From: Trichomonas vaginalis G3
Lineage: Eukaryota > Parabasalia > Trichomonadida > Trichomonadidae
Length of the DNA: 64,000 nucleotides
Reading direction: 5' to 3'
Assembly (NCBI RefSeq): GCF_026262505.1
Contig: NC_067203.1
Location: 26,393,411-26,457,410, forward strand
Shown here: positions 1-7,618 of the stretch, one piece after another
How the letters are laid out: the number at the start of each line of letters is the position of its first letter
Numbering within the stretch: the stretch's first letter is position 1
Program-made: the position numbers and the translations under genes
The notes under the pieces: generated by a model
The model's database searches: none
What the model saw: only the letters and a program-made list of their open reading frames with translations
What the model was told of the DNA's origin: nothing

Positions 1-561
1 GACCGTTGGGAAACTTGTTTGTTAGATGAGAAATATGAAATTCACTGTTGTGAGTCATTTGAAGTCAGAAACAAAAAGACAAAAAGAGTTTTAAGCGAAT
101 GGGAGCAAAATGACGGATATGCTAGGATGAGGATTGGTGGAAAACACTATTTTAAACATGTTGTCATTGCAACTCATTTTATACCGAATCCTAACAATCT
201 ACCTTTTGTAGACCACATAAACCATATAAGAAACGACAATAGACTTGAAAACTTACGCTGGGTCACTTGTTCTGAAAACAGTAAGAACATAGGCAAATTT
301 AGAGATATTGTATTCGAATTTGTCGACGAACTAGAAGATGAAGCAATTGAAATTACAGACTATGGTAAGCATACGTTTGAGTTTTACTACTATAGCGAAG
401 AACAGGACTCTTTCTACCTTTATACCGGCGTAAACTATAGAAAATTACAAGTATGTTTTACTAAGGCGGGCTATGCTTATGTAAACACTAGAGATACAGA
501 TGGAAAACACGTTCATATATTTCTCAACAAATTCAAGAAGCTATATGGCATACCATTTTAA
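1..561 (+). CDS. NUMOD4/HNH homing-endonuclease-like protein, 5' partial
   Basis: The frame is open from the first base, so the true start is outside the window. An N-terminal NUMOD4-like stretch (YEIHCCESFEVRN) precedes a clear HNH core, VDHINHIRNDNRLENLRWVT, around residues 70-89, with the DHI-x-N-x-x-x-DNR-x-x-NLRWVT signature of HNH nucleases of phages and large DNA viruses. After the HNH comes about 90 residues I do not recognise. Such genes are usually selfish nucleases that cut a related element and promote their own spread. It is followed by a repeat-rich gap to 1049. Family call is strong from the motif; a role in this element is inference. Confidence 0.8.
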   Translation, partial: DRWETCLLDEKYEIHCCESFEVRNKKTKRVLSEWEQNDGYARMRIGGKHYFKHVVIATHFIPNPNNLPFVDHINHIRNDNRLENLRWVTCSENSKNIGKFRDIVFEFVDELEDEAIEITDYGKHTFEFYYYSEEQDSFYLYTGVNYRKLQVCFTKAGYAYVNTRDTDGKHVHIFLNKFKKLYGIPF

Positions 562-752
562 AACGTTTTTAAAACAGTATATTTTTATTTTATTTGAAAT
601 GCTTCAGGTTGAAAAACAAAGAACAAAAGCAGCAGATACAAAACCGTTAGACTATATCTTTACAAACGCTGGTAGGAATATATCAGATGAAGAAATTTCA
701 TCCCGAATTGTCTTTCATATACAACTACGGAAAAGTGCTGAAAAAGTATTGA

Positions 753-1075
753 AAAATATATTTTAGGGTAGATGGTTAGATCTAACCTCATTTCTAACCT
801 CTTTTCTACCATCGTAGAAAACACACAAAACTCTTGAATTCTGTTGCTGAATTCAATAAAAATATATTTTAGGGTAGATGGTTAGATCTAACCTCATTTC
901 TAACCTCTTTTCTACCATCGTAGAAAACACACAAAACTCTTGAATTCTGAGTAAAATTCTGAGTAAAATGACATATGGAACACATACTTTTTTCAGTAAG
1001 GACATATGGGGTAGAAATGAGGGTAGAAAACAGGTTAGATCTAACCTTCTACCCTAAAATATATTTTGGGTCATT
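753..1075. repeat. TTAGATCTAA-type intergenic repeat block of E1
   Basis: Two direct copies (about 753-850 and 858-948) of a unit containing GGTAGATGGTTAGATCTAAC, followed by an inverted version near 1010-1070. The core is the palindrome GTTAGATCTAAC framed by TAACCT/TCTACC steps and an AAAATATATTTTAGGGTAG stretch. The same family recurs near 3900-4130, 5150-5310, 15540-16190 and inside the second element at 52037-52085. Confidence 0.85.
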
Positions 1076-1642
1076 TACACTCATTGACGAAGAAGTCTCG
1101 ACAAAACATATACGAAGAAGTTTATTTCCTGTGTTGTTGTCTCTTCCGATAAAAGTTTCGAACATGAGAACCAAAAAACGTTTTTTGAGATTGCGGAAGA
1201 GTTCAGGCAAACGTTCATATTCTGGATATGTTGGGAGCAGTTCGAAACATCTGAGCTGACTTTCGGACAAAATTGGGACAATGTCAGAAAATTCATCTTT
1301 GGTCGGACTGCTTGAAGGTAAGTCCCTTACATGTAAGTAGCTCTGGTAAAGTCTTCTCATTTCTGCTAACTTTTGGAGTATAGCTTCGTAGTTTAGAAGT
1401 TTTAATTTTAATTGTCTTATTCCACTCTTTACTTCTAAACGGTAAGTATCCATGAGGTCAAGAGTAGCTTTGGTAGCTTTAAGTGGAGCTATTTGTTCCT
1501 TGACTTCTGCAATTTTGGTTGCAATTGTGGTTTGAGCTCCTTCAAGTTCGCCGTCTATGTCGTTCTCAACGCCTTCAACCATGGCTTGAAACTCTTCATC
1601 GGTCCATTGAGATTGGTGTGGGACGAATTTAACTTGCTTCAT
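1049..1642 (-). CDS. Unknown coiled-coil protein of E1
   Basis: A 197-residue ORF starting MKQVKFVPHQSQWTDEEF. Residues about 25-95 are rich in E, K, A, L and I in heptad-like order and probably form a coiled coil. No catalytic motif is seen. Its last residues (about FVETSSSMSVNDPK) are encoded by the intergenic repeat family that also occurs elsewhere in the element, so the C-terminus is built from repeat sequence. It is the first of a run of minus-strand genes (1049-2399). I do not recognise the family. Confidence 0.5.
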   Translation of the reverse strand: MKQVKFVPHQSQWTDEEFQAMVEGVENDIDGELEGAQTTIATKIAEVKEQIAPLKATKATLDLMDTYRLEVKSGIRQLKLKLLNYEAILQKLAEMRRLYQSYLHVRDLPSSSPTKDEFSDIVPILSESQLRCFELLPTYPEYERLPELFRNLKKRFLVLMFETFIGRDNNTGNKLLRICFVETSSSMSVNDPKYILG

Positions 1643-1664
1643 TCAAAAAATGAAAAAAATGTTT

Positions 1665-2009
1665 TTACTCAAAGCGTGCCATGTATATGGCTATAAGAAA
1701 CTTACCAGAAGGCTTCTTCTTCACATGAGTCTTTGGCAACTTGAGAGTTCTTGTTGGAGTTCTTGTTGGAGTTCTTGTTGGAGTTCTTGTTGGAGTTCTT
1801 GTTGGAGTTCTTGGGGGAGGTGGCTCTGGAATTTCAATTCTCTCTCGAGCGCAACAACAGATGTCAGAATAACATTCCCCACTGTCTTTCTTGCCACCAT
1901 AAATTGTGTATTGACCGAACTTGCATTTGCAGGAAGACCTGTCAATACAAGGTTCACAGTTGAAATAGTTGTACTCATACCTGGTGAGTACGAGTGTGAG
2001 TAAAAACAT
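1665..2009 (-). CDS. Small cysteine-rich protein with RTPT repeats
   Basis: A 114-residue ORF. The N-terminal half has about ten cysteines in close spacing (CEPCIDRSSCKCKFG, CYSDICCC), suggesting a disulfide- or metal-bonded domain. It is followed by PPPP and six RTPT units encoded by a perfect 12-bp tandem repeat (about 1743-1815), then a basic tail. The first residues MFLLTLVLT are hydrophobic but too short for a convincing signal peptide. Other frames across this stretch are also open because of the repeat; this one is preferred because the cysteine pattern looks selected. Function unknown. Confidence 0.4.
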   Translation of the reverse strand: MFLLTLVLTRYEYNYFNCEPCIDRSSCKCKFGQYTIYGGKKDSGECYSDICCCARERIEIPEPPPPRTPTRTPTRTPTRTPTRTPTRTLKLPKTHVKKKPSGKFLIAIYMARFE

Positions 2010-2036
2010 AAAAAAAGTGAAGTTAAAATGAGATGT

Positions 2037-2399
2037 TTACTGAACTGGTTGGATGTCGCCTTCACAGGTTATGTAGAACGGCTGACCAGAGTAGTGAAGT
2101 AGTGCTCTGAGAATTTGTGTAATTCGTGGAATTGGGCTCTCACGATATGGAAGTAGTATCCAAGGACGTTTCATGAAGAACTTCAAGAGGGCTTCTTTCT
2201 TCACATCCTTAATATCATCGAATGCAGTGCCTTCTGGAACTTGAATTGCAACACCTGTTTCAATTTCCAACTTTAAGACACTATTCTTGGACAACCAGAA
2301 GCCAATGGACTTGCTTGGTTTGCACTTGCTGAGATATTCCTTCACGGTTTCATTTACCTCAATTAGATAAATTGCTTCGTCTAAGGGGTCAAGCTCCAT
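2037..2399 (-). CDS. Unknown 120-aa protein of E1
   Basis: The ORF starts MELDPLDEAIYLIEVNETVKE and ends in the intergenic space before 2009. Composition is ordinary for a globular protein (mixed charge, aromatic residues, few low-complexity stretches), with a hydrophobic helix-like middle (ITQILRALLHYS). It is co-oriented with the two ORFs downstream and lies immediately beside the 21-bp repeat array, which would sit at its 5' side. No family recognised. Confidence 0.5.
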   Translation of the reverse strand: MELDPLDEAIYLIEVNETVKEYLSKCKPSKSIGFWLSKNSVLKLEIETGVAIQVPEGTAFDDIKDVKKEALLKFFMKRPWILLPYRESPIPRITQILRALLHYSGQPFYITCEGDIQPVQ

Positions 2400-2404
2400 A
2401 CTGA

Positions 2405-2770
2405 GTCAGTACAATATTGTACTTTTTCAAGACAATGTTGTACTTTTTCAAGACAATGTTGTACTTTTTCAAGACAATGTTGTACTTTTTCAAGACAATG
2501 TTGTACTTTTTCAAGACAATATTGTACTTTTTCAGAACAATGTCTCTCAAATTTGAGGACAGCTGTACTTTTTCAGAACAAGTCTTGAACTTTTTCAGAA
2601 CAATGTTGTACTTTTTCAAGACAATGTTGTACTTTTTCAAGACAATGTTGAACTTTTTCAGAACAATGTTGTACTTTTTCAAGACAATGTTGTACTTTTT
2701 CAAGACAATATTGTACTTATTCAAGACAATGTTGTACTTTTTCAAGACAATATTATATTGTTTCAGAACA
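2405..2770. repeat. 21-bp tandem repeat array
   Basis: About 17 copies of a 21-bp unit (TTGTACTTTTTCAAGACAAT plus G) with single-base variants such as TCAGAACAATG. Because 21 is a multiple of three, long open frames appear on both strands (2389-2808 minus, 2417-2815 plus), encoding FFKTMLY or KKYNIVL heptads. These frames follow from the repeat and are not convincing genes. The array separates the minus-strand gene group (1049-2399) from the plus-strand gene at 2793. Confidence 0.85.
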
Positions 2771-2792
2771 AAGACGGTTAAGACACAAACGA

Positions 2793-3413
2793 ATGTCCGA
2801 CGTCCCACCTACTGAACCCGTTCCACAGCCAGAAGAACAGCATGCTCCAGCACCACAACAGGTTCCACCTCCACAAGGCTACCCACAGCAACCTCAGTTC
2901 CAACAAGGACCTCCGAATTACTACCAATTTCCACCTCAAGGTTACTACCCACCTCAAGGTTACTACCCACCACAAGGCTTTCCAAACTACCCACCTCAAC
3001 CCATGCCTTACTTCCCTAACCCTTGGATGTTCATGTCAAACCCTCCACCCCAATTCCAATCTCAATCCCAATCGAAGAGAGACCAAGAGTTCGAAGAAGG
3101 TCTGAACCGCTTACGCAAAGAGTATGCTACAGCTCCAATGGAAGATGACAGGCTTTCAGTCTCTTCCCTCAAATCGACCGATTCGACTCGTACCACAGAT
3201 TCGGTCAAAGACAGAGACGACTACCTCAAGCAGTCTGAGAGACTCTTCATCCTACAACCATTTACAGTTGGAGCTCTCAAGAACATGCGCAATTACGAAG
3301 GTCAGACACCAGCTGGAGACCGCAAAACAGACGTACTCGCAAGAGCAGTCCAACTGGTCAAGACAAAGACTGAGATAGTCGACTTCATTCTTGCAGCTTG
3401 CCCATACAAGTAA
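2793..3413 (+). CDS. Proline/glutamine-rich protein with PPQGYY repeats
   Basis: A 206-residue ORF beginning MSDVPPTEPVPQPEEQ. Residues about 10-95 are P/Q/Y-rich with repeated PPQGYYPPQG units, a disordered annexin/rhodopsin-tail-like low-complexity region. Residues about 100-205 are charged and look folded (KRDQEFEEGLNRLRKEY, then ERLFILQPFTVGALKNM). No enzyme motif is seen. The distal half is free of repeats and gives confidence that the frame is real. A structural or scaffold role is possible but unproven. Confidence 0.55.
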   Translation: MSDVPPTEPVPQPEEQHAPAPQQVPPPQGYPQQPQFQQGPPNYYQFPPQGYYPPQGYYPPQGFPNYPPQPMPYFPNPWMFMSNPPPQFQSQSQSKRDQEFEEGLNRLRKEYATAPMEDDRLSVSSLKSTDSTRTTDSVKDRDDYLKQSERLFILQPFTVGALKNMRNYEGQTPAGDRKTDVLARAVQLVKTKTEIVDFILAACPYK

Positions 3414-3440
3414 AAAAAAAACAATTACGAGTTAAACTTT

Positions 3441-3641
3441 TTATTCTTTCTTTTCTGAGTTGTTTAGAGCTGGTTTCTCTTGTAGAAACCTTTCGTACTC
3501 TTCCATGGTCATGTAATTGCGAATTTGGTACGCAATTCCAGGTTCGTTGTTTTTGAACCTTACGTATGTAACGCTTCCATCCTCCTCAGGGAAGTAAGCT
3601 GCTAACATCTGACCAAGTTTTCTCGGTGACTCGGAGCTCAT
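3441..3641 (-). CDS. Small unknown protein (66 aa)
   Basis: The ORF starts MSSESPRKLGQMLAAYFPEE and ends with acidic-basic NSEKKE. Its composition is mixed and ordinary. It ends about 30 bases from the convergent plus-strand gene at 2793-3413 and is followed upstream by a second short minus-strand ORF (3682-3876) with the same MSxES/MSEDS-type opening, so the two may be a small operon-like pair. Function unknown. Confidence 0.45.
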   Translation of the reverse strand: MSSESPRKLGQMLAAYFPEEDGSVTYVRFKNNEPGIAYQIRNYMTMEEYERFLQEKPALNNSEKKE

Positions 3642-3681
3642 AAAAATGTCACTTTTTAAACGTTAAGTTTTTAGTCTTATT

Positions 3682-3876
3682 TTACCCTTTGTTTACCCTT
3701 TGTTTGTCAAGGTAGTATTGGAGTGCAATTTCTCCAAATTCTCTGTGTCGGAGTTCTTCAGCATTTTCCAAGGTGTACCTGGAGAACTCAAAGAAGTTGT
3801 CAAGAAGATACTGCCATGCTGCTCTTCTGAGTTCGTCGGTATTTTGGAAGTGTTGCACCTTCGAGTCTTCGGACAT
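3682..3876 (-). CDS. Small unknown protein (64 aa)
   Basis: The ORF starts MSEDSKVQHFQNTDELRRAA and reads as a compact, mostly helical, charged protein (WQYLLDNFFEFSRYTLENAE). The upstream side is an AT-rich stretch followed by TTAGATCTAA-type repeats, which may hold its promoter. No family recognised. Confidence 0.45.
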   Translation of the reverse strand: MSEDSKVQHFQNTDELRRAAWQYLLDNFFEFSRYTLENAEELRHREFGEIALQYYLDKQRVNKG

Positions 3877-3884
3877 GAAAAAAT

Positions 3885-4132
3885 AACACTTTTTCTATTA
3901 AACCGTTTTCTAACATGGTCTAAAACTCTTGAATTTTCATGAAATTTACACCAAAAATATAATTTATGTTAGAATGTTAGATCTAACATGTTTTCTAACA
4001 CGTTTTCTAACATGGTCTAAAACTCTTGAATTTTCATGAAATTTACACCAAAAATATAATTTATGTTAGAATGTTAGATCTAACATGTTTTCTAACACGT
4101 TTTCTAACATGGTCTAAAACTCTTGAATTTTC
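3885..4132. repeat. E1 intergenic repeat, about 2.5 direct copies
   Basis: Direct copies of a roughly 117-bp unit made of CTAACATGGTCTAAAACTC, a CATGAAATTTACACC stretch and the palindrome TGTTAGATCTAACA. It lies in the divergent gap between the minus-strand ORF at 3682 and the plus-strand gene at 4208, where a bidirectional promoter would sit. Confidence 0.8.
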
Positions 4133-4207
4133 ATGAATTTTCCCGAAATAAAAAATAAAATTAGTTTTATTTTTTATTTTATTATTTTTTTTATTTTGTA
4201 TAAAAAC

Positions 4208-5149
4208 ATGATTTCAACAATCGGCACAACAACAGTTCAAACAACTACAGCACCAAACTCGTTAGTCATGAATCCTACGTCAATGTTAGTAGAGATGAAA
4301 AACTTCATTCCTTCTTCATATACTTTCGAAACAAAAATCCAGAAGATAAAGCAGGAATTGTTAACGAATAATTTAGACTGTAGTGCGAAAGATGAAACAA
4401 ATGAACAGTATCTTTATGAAATGCAGGACATTATTGACCATTTACCCAAATTGCCTGAAATCCAACAACAAAAACTAACCATTCCCGAATTTGACGAAAT
4501 AGAAGTCAAAGCAACTGACTCAGTAGAAATAAAGAAGTTCATACGAAAGGTAAATTATGAATTCCTTGGTTTTCATTGCAACCATAAGGTTATGGACAAA
4601 GATTGCGACATGGTATATAAGAACATCTCTGACCTTTACAAATCCGAAGAATTTAAGACCTACGACAACTTTGTTTCATTAGTTGCAAAATGTGTTTGGG
4701 AAATAAGAGATAAAGATAGTAGGGGTAAGGTATGGAACGAACAAATAAAACCCGCTATGTTCGAGATGAAGAAAACCATTGACGCCTTGGTCATACTTGC
4801 AGGTAAGGTTTCAGAATATAACGCAAAAATGAACCCGCAATGTTCAAAATGTAAAGCAGCAATGAGGAAATATAACTACTCCGTCAAAGAGATAGAACGT
4901 ATGCGAAACGACTATGCAGATTTAAAGAAAGAAGCAGAAAAACCAGCAGAAGATAAAATGAACATGTTAGAATTTCTGAACAAAAACTATCCAACTGCTG
5001 ACGATTTCCTTCTATCTGACGTCAAGAAGAAGTATAAAGAAACTTTCGGTATCGTTAAAACTTTTGACATCCTTCGTGAAGAAATAGAAGCTACGAAATT
5101 GTTTAGAGTCATGAACCATCGCAACATATACCATGTAAAACGCTTGTAA
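4208..5149 (+). CDS. Unknown 313-aa protein with a helicase-tail-like C-terminus
   Basis: The ATG at 4208 (MISTIGTTTVQ) is chosen over an upstream in-frame ATG at 4133, because the leader between them is very T-rich and would encode an odd hydrophobic stretch. The middle contains charged helices and a CSKCKAAMRK motif around residue 213. The last 45 residues (DVKKKYKETFGIVKTFDIL, then a KLFRVMNHRNIY stretch) resemble by eye the C-terminal segment of the D5-type helicase at 7619-8854 and the small ORF at 7367-7585. That likeness is inference from spacing of Y, F, L and N residues. Function otherwise unknown. Confidence 0.55.
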   Translation: MISTIGTTTVQTTTAPNSLVMNPTSMLVEMKNFIPSSYTFETKIQKIKQELLTNNLDCSAKDETNEQYLYEMQDIIDHLPKLPEIQQQKLTIPEFDEIEVKATDSVEIKKFIRKVNYEFLGFHCNHKVMDKDCDMVYKNISDLYKSEEFKTYDNFVSLVAKCVWEIRDKDSRGKVWNEQIKPAMFEMKKTIDALVILAGKVSEYNAKMNPQCSKCKAAMRKYNYSVKEIERMRNDYADLKKEAEKPAEDKMNMLEFLNKNYPTADDFLLSDVKKKYKETFGIVKTFDILREEIEATKLFRVMNHRNIYHVKRL

Positions 5150-5514
5150 ATAGTTATGTTAGAAAACATGTTAGAAAACATGTTAGATCTAACATTCTAA
5201 CATAAACATTATTTTTACTGAATTCCGTATGAAATTTCATGAGTTTTGTATGTTTTAGACCATGTTAGAAAACATGTTAGAAAACATGTTAGATCTAACA
5301 TTCTAACATAAACATTATTTTTACTGAAAAATGACCAAAATTCTGAGTAAAATGGCATATGCTTGCTTCCCTCGGAAAAACCGAGAGAAGAGATTCCGTA
5401 TGAAAATCGTGAAATTTCTCTAGACCGACTTTTACCGGCCTTGCCTAAAACTCATGAAAATCGTGAAGCACAGCGAGTAGTGAAAAAACCCTGGTCGCCA
5501 AAACTCTTTATTTT
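5150..5514. repeat. Inverted copies of the E1 intergenic repeat plus a small hairpin
   Basis: Two copies of the TTAGATCTAA repeat run in the opposite orientation to those at 3885-4132, so the gene at 4208-5149 is bracketed by inverted repeats. From about 5371 there is a short hairpin (CTCGG AAAAA CCGAG) and sequence with no ORF before the ATPase gene. Confidence 0.75.
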
Positions 5515-6210
5515 TCAAGCTTGACTTTTTACAATTTGAACTTTGTTTGCGTAGATATGAATTCTGAAAGAAGTATGAGGGTCTTGTATGACTTTGTACT
5601 TCTCCCATAGTTCATGTCTGTCAAACTTACCTGCCATGGACTCTTTCATAAGTTCCATGAAATCGTCTTCGGACAATCCGGGGAAAAGTATAATGTCAGT
5701 AAGTATTCTTTTAACATCCTTACTTAAACTCTTTGCTGTCTGTACACAAATGACAACTGAGATGTTAAAGTGTCTGAGCTTCTTAAGAATTCGACACATA
5801 TCTTGTTCTCTATTCTTTAACAAAGGATGAGAAGCAAAGTCATCTAAGATAAGAAGACATCTGTGAGGGTAAGTCTTCCAATCGTAAGATTGCAATTTCT
5901 TCGAAATGTATTCTATCTCTTTCTGTTTGTTTCTGAAGTGTTTCTTCTCTAATATTCTCTGCATTTCCTCATTTGGGTCTTTAAACTTAGAATTTATATA
6001 CTCATTTATAGCATTATACTTCAAAACTCTTCTTTGGTACTTCTTTATCCAATCTAACAACTCAGTATCCTTTATACATACTAACTTAGACTTCTTTATA
6101 ATATCTTTGAACGAATTGACGGTTTGGTCAAATTGACCAGAAGTACTACAAATGACAACTAACTCATAGAATGGGTTCTTCTCATCTAGTTCTTGTTGTT
6201 GTGCAGCCAT
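5515..6210 (-). CDS. FtsK/A32-type packaging ATPase of E1
   Basis: P-loop ATPase of the HerA/FtsK superfamily branch that packages DNA in Polintons, adenovirus-unlike PRD1-type phages and large DNA viruses. The ORF shows a Walker B segment CLLILDDFAS and, after it, a sensor-like strand VVICVQTAKSL, in the spacing usual for the family. It would power loading of the genome into a capsid made by the capsid-like genes at 8880-12201. It lies among other minus-strand genes. This gene copy is part of an element that looks broken. Confidence 0.7.
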   Translation of the reverse strand: MAAQQQELDEKNPFYELVVICSTSGQFDQTVNSFKDIIKKSKLVCIKDTELLDWIKKYQRRVLKYNAINEYINSKFKDPNEEMQRILEKKHFRNKQKEIEYISKKLQSYDWKTYPHRCLLILDDFASHPLLKNREQDMCRILKKLRHFNISVVICVQTAKSLSKDVKRILTDIILFPGLSEDDFMELMKESMAGKFDRHELWEKYKVIQDPHTSFRIHIYANKVQIVKSQA

Positions 6211-6425
6211 TTTAAGATAAGTGAAAGTCTTACCCGACCCAGGTGGTGCAATTAGACCTGTTATACCATTCTGAGCAAATAGGAACTTGTCATGTATGGT
6301 TTTATCTGAGCATTTTCCAACTTCCTCTTGTTCTTCTTCAAAACATTCTCAAATTTTTTGTCAATGTCAGCAAACTTTTTTTCTAACATATTTTTAGAAA
6401 AATTAAAATTTTTATCTTTTAGAAA

Positions 6426-6881
6426 ATGTCTAGCGATTTCGCTATCTATATTCGAGACAAACTTTTTGACAGCAAAACATCTGTCGACCATAAAATCTTA
6501 CATAGTGTAAACAAGAAAGGTGAATTTGTTCTAAAGTTCTGTTTCTGGGAATATGACAAGAACCATAAAACATTAGGCAGAGAAGTCTTTAAGTTTGTCA
6601 ATGACAGACTTGTTGACAGAGATGACACCGATTGGAAAGATGAAGTCCAACAAAAGTTCTTAGAATGCAAAGAAGACACATGCGCTGTTCTTGAAGATGA
6701 AATAGGAAACAGAATAGAAGAGCTATTAAAGGACAAAGAACTTTTACATAAATATGGTTCTGAGAAATTTGACATAACTCCACCAGAAAAGAAGAAGAAG
6801 AGAGAGAAGAAAGAAAAGAAAGTAGAAGAAGAGAAAAAAGAACCTGAACCAGTTCCAGAGAAAAAGAAATTTGACATGTAA
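6426..6881 (+). CDS. Unknown protein with lysine/glutamate-rich tail
   Basis: A 151-residue ORF starting MSSDFAIYIRDKLFDSKTS. Residues 1-115 look globular with alternating strands and helices (FVLKFCFWEYDK, VFKFVNDRLVDR). The last 35 residues are an alternating K/E tract ending PEPVPEKKKFDM, likely disordered. It is convergent with the minus-strand ORF at 6898 with only 16 bases between. No family recognised. Confidence 0.55.
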   Translation: MSSDFAIYIRDKLFDSKTSVDHKILHSVNKKGEFVLKFCFWEYDKNHKTLGREVFKFVNDRLVDRDDTDWKDEVQQKFLECKEDTCAVLEDEIGNRIEELLKDKELLHKYGSEKFDITPPEKKKKREKKEKKVEEEKKEPEPVPEKKKFDM

Positions 6882-6897
6882 AAATAAAATTTTATTT

Positions 6898-7317
6898 TTA
6901 GAACATTTCTGGGTCAATGTCAATGTTCTCTTCCTCTTTAGGAGCAAACACTGGCTTAGACTCTAAAATCTTTTTACCCAATTTACCTTGAACTTCAACT
7001 ATCTTAGACTCATAATATTCATAGTCGTCTGCTTTCTTTGGTTCATAAGGTATAACAAGTTTGTATGCTTTGCCTTCTTTAAGGTTTGAAAACCTTCTGT
7101 CAAAACTTTCTTTGACTGCTAACAAACCTTCTATGTCTAAGTCTTCAAATTTCGCACCGTTTTTAGTCACAATAGCAAACTTAACTGGTGCAATGTTCCA
7201 AACTTTGTCAAATGTAGACTTTTCAAAATGGTAGAAGTAAACATTCAAATATGTGAATGGGTCTAGTTCTTCTTTAACTCCTGACATATACTTGTTGACT
7301 GAAATATATTTCGTCAT
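6898..7317 (-). CDS. Unknown 139-aa protein of E1
   Basis: The ORF starts MTKYISVNKYMSGVKEELDP and has a mixed, strand-rich sequence (KFAIVTKNGAKFEDLDIEG, AYKLVIPYEPKK), ending in an acidic tail. A compact beta-rich fold such as an OB-like DNA-binding domain is possible, but I see no diagnostic motif. It belongs to a minus-strand cluster (6898-8854) whose members are separated by a near-identical AT palindrome (see the sites at 7318-7366 and 7586-7618). Confidence 0.55.
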   Translation of the reverse strand: MTKYISVNKYMSGVKEELDPFTYLNVYFYHFEKSTFDKVWNIAPVKFAIVTKNGAKFEDLDIEGLLAVKESFDRRFSNLKEGKAYKLVIPYEPKKADDYEYYESKIVEVQGKLGKKILESKPVFAPKEEENIDIDPEMF

Positions 7318-7324
7318 CTTTTCT

Positions 7325-7354
7325 ATCGGATAAAAAAATATTTTTTTTAAAATT
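7325..7354. promoter_or_regulatory. AT palindrome between minus-strand genes
   Basis: The gap holds TAAAAAAATATTTTTTTTA followed by AAATTTACTC, which encodes the end of the next gene. Almost the same sequence lies at about 7592-7618 and 8862-8885, each time between two minus-strand ORFs. A promoter, a transcription stop or both is inferred from this regular placement. Confidence 0.4.
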
Positions 7355-7366
7355 TACTCATAAAAA

Positions 7367-7585
7367 TTATTTCTTTCTATATTTGCCATTCCGAACTTCG
7401 AAAAGATGTTTTATACCAGCATAGAATTTTTCTCTAGAGCTTAGTCTTATATCGTTTTCATGACAATATTTTCTATATTCTTCATATAAAGCCTTTTTTT
7501 CATACATTTCATAAGGACAATCTAACCAGAATAGCGCATATCTATTTTCGTTATCTAGGTCTTTTCCAACAAACTCAGCGTACAT
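7367..7585 (-). CDS. Stand-alone helicase-tail-like domain (72 aa)
   Basis: The ORF starts MYAEFVGKDLDNENRYALFW. Its second half, LYEEYRKYCHENDIRLSSRE then KHLFEVRNGKYRKK, aligns by eye with the C-terminal tail of the adjacent helicase (LYDSYKQYCQEYGYMAASKR then KSLLDIQNGVYTKK). In D5/primase-type helicases this C-terminal module is a winged-helix-like DNA-binding domain. A duplicated, free-standing copy next to the parent gene could act as an accessory DNA-binding subunit. Homology is seen; role is inferred. Confidence 0.6.
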   Translation of the reverse strand: MYAEFVGKDLDNENRYALFWLDCPYEMYEKKALYEEYRKYCHENDIRLSSREKFYAGIKHLFEVRNGKYRKK

Positions 7586-7618
7586 TTCAAATAAAATAAA
7601 AAAATATTTTTTTTAAAT

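Noticed and set aside
500-766. ORF of 88 aa overlapping the HNH gene
   Set aside because: Starts inside the HNH gene in another frame and its last part is coding-like only by chance; no supporting start context.
2389-2815. Long ORFs on both strands (132 and 139 aa)
   Set aside because: Both are products of a 21-bp tandem repeat that cannot contain stops in these frames.
5371-5510. Bacterial-looking stretch with small hairpin
   Set aside because: Too short and without any gene; no sign of contamination or of a riboswitch.
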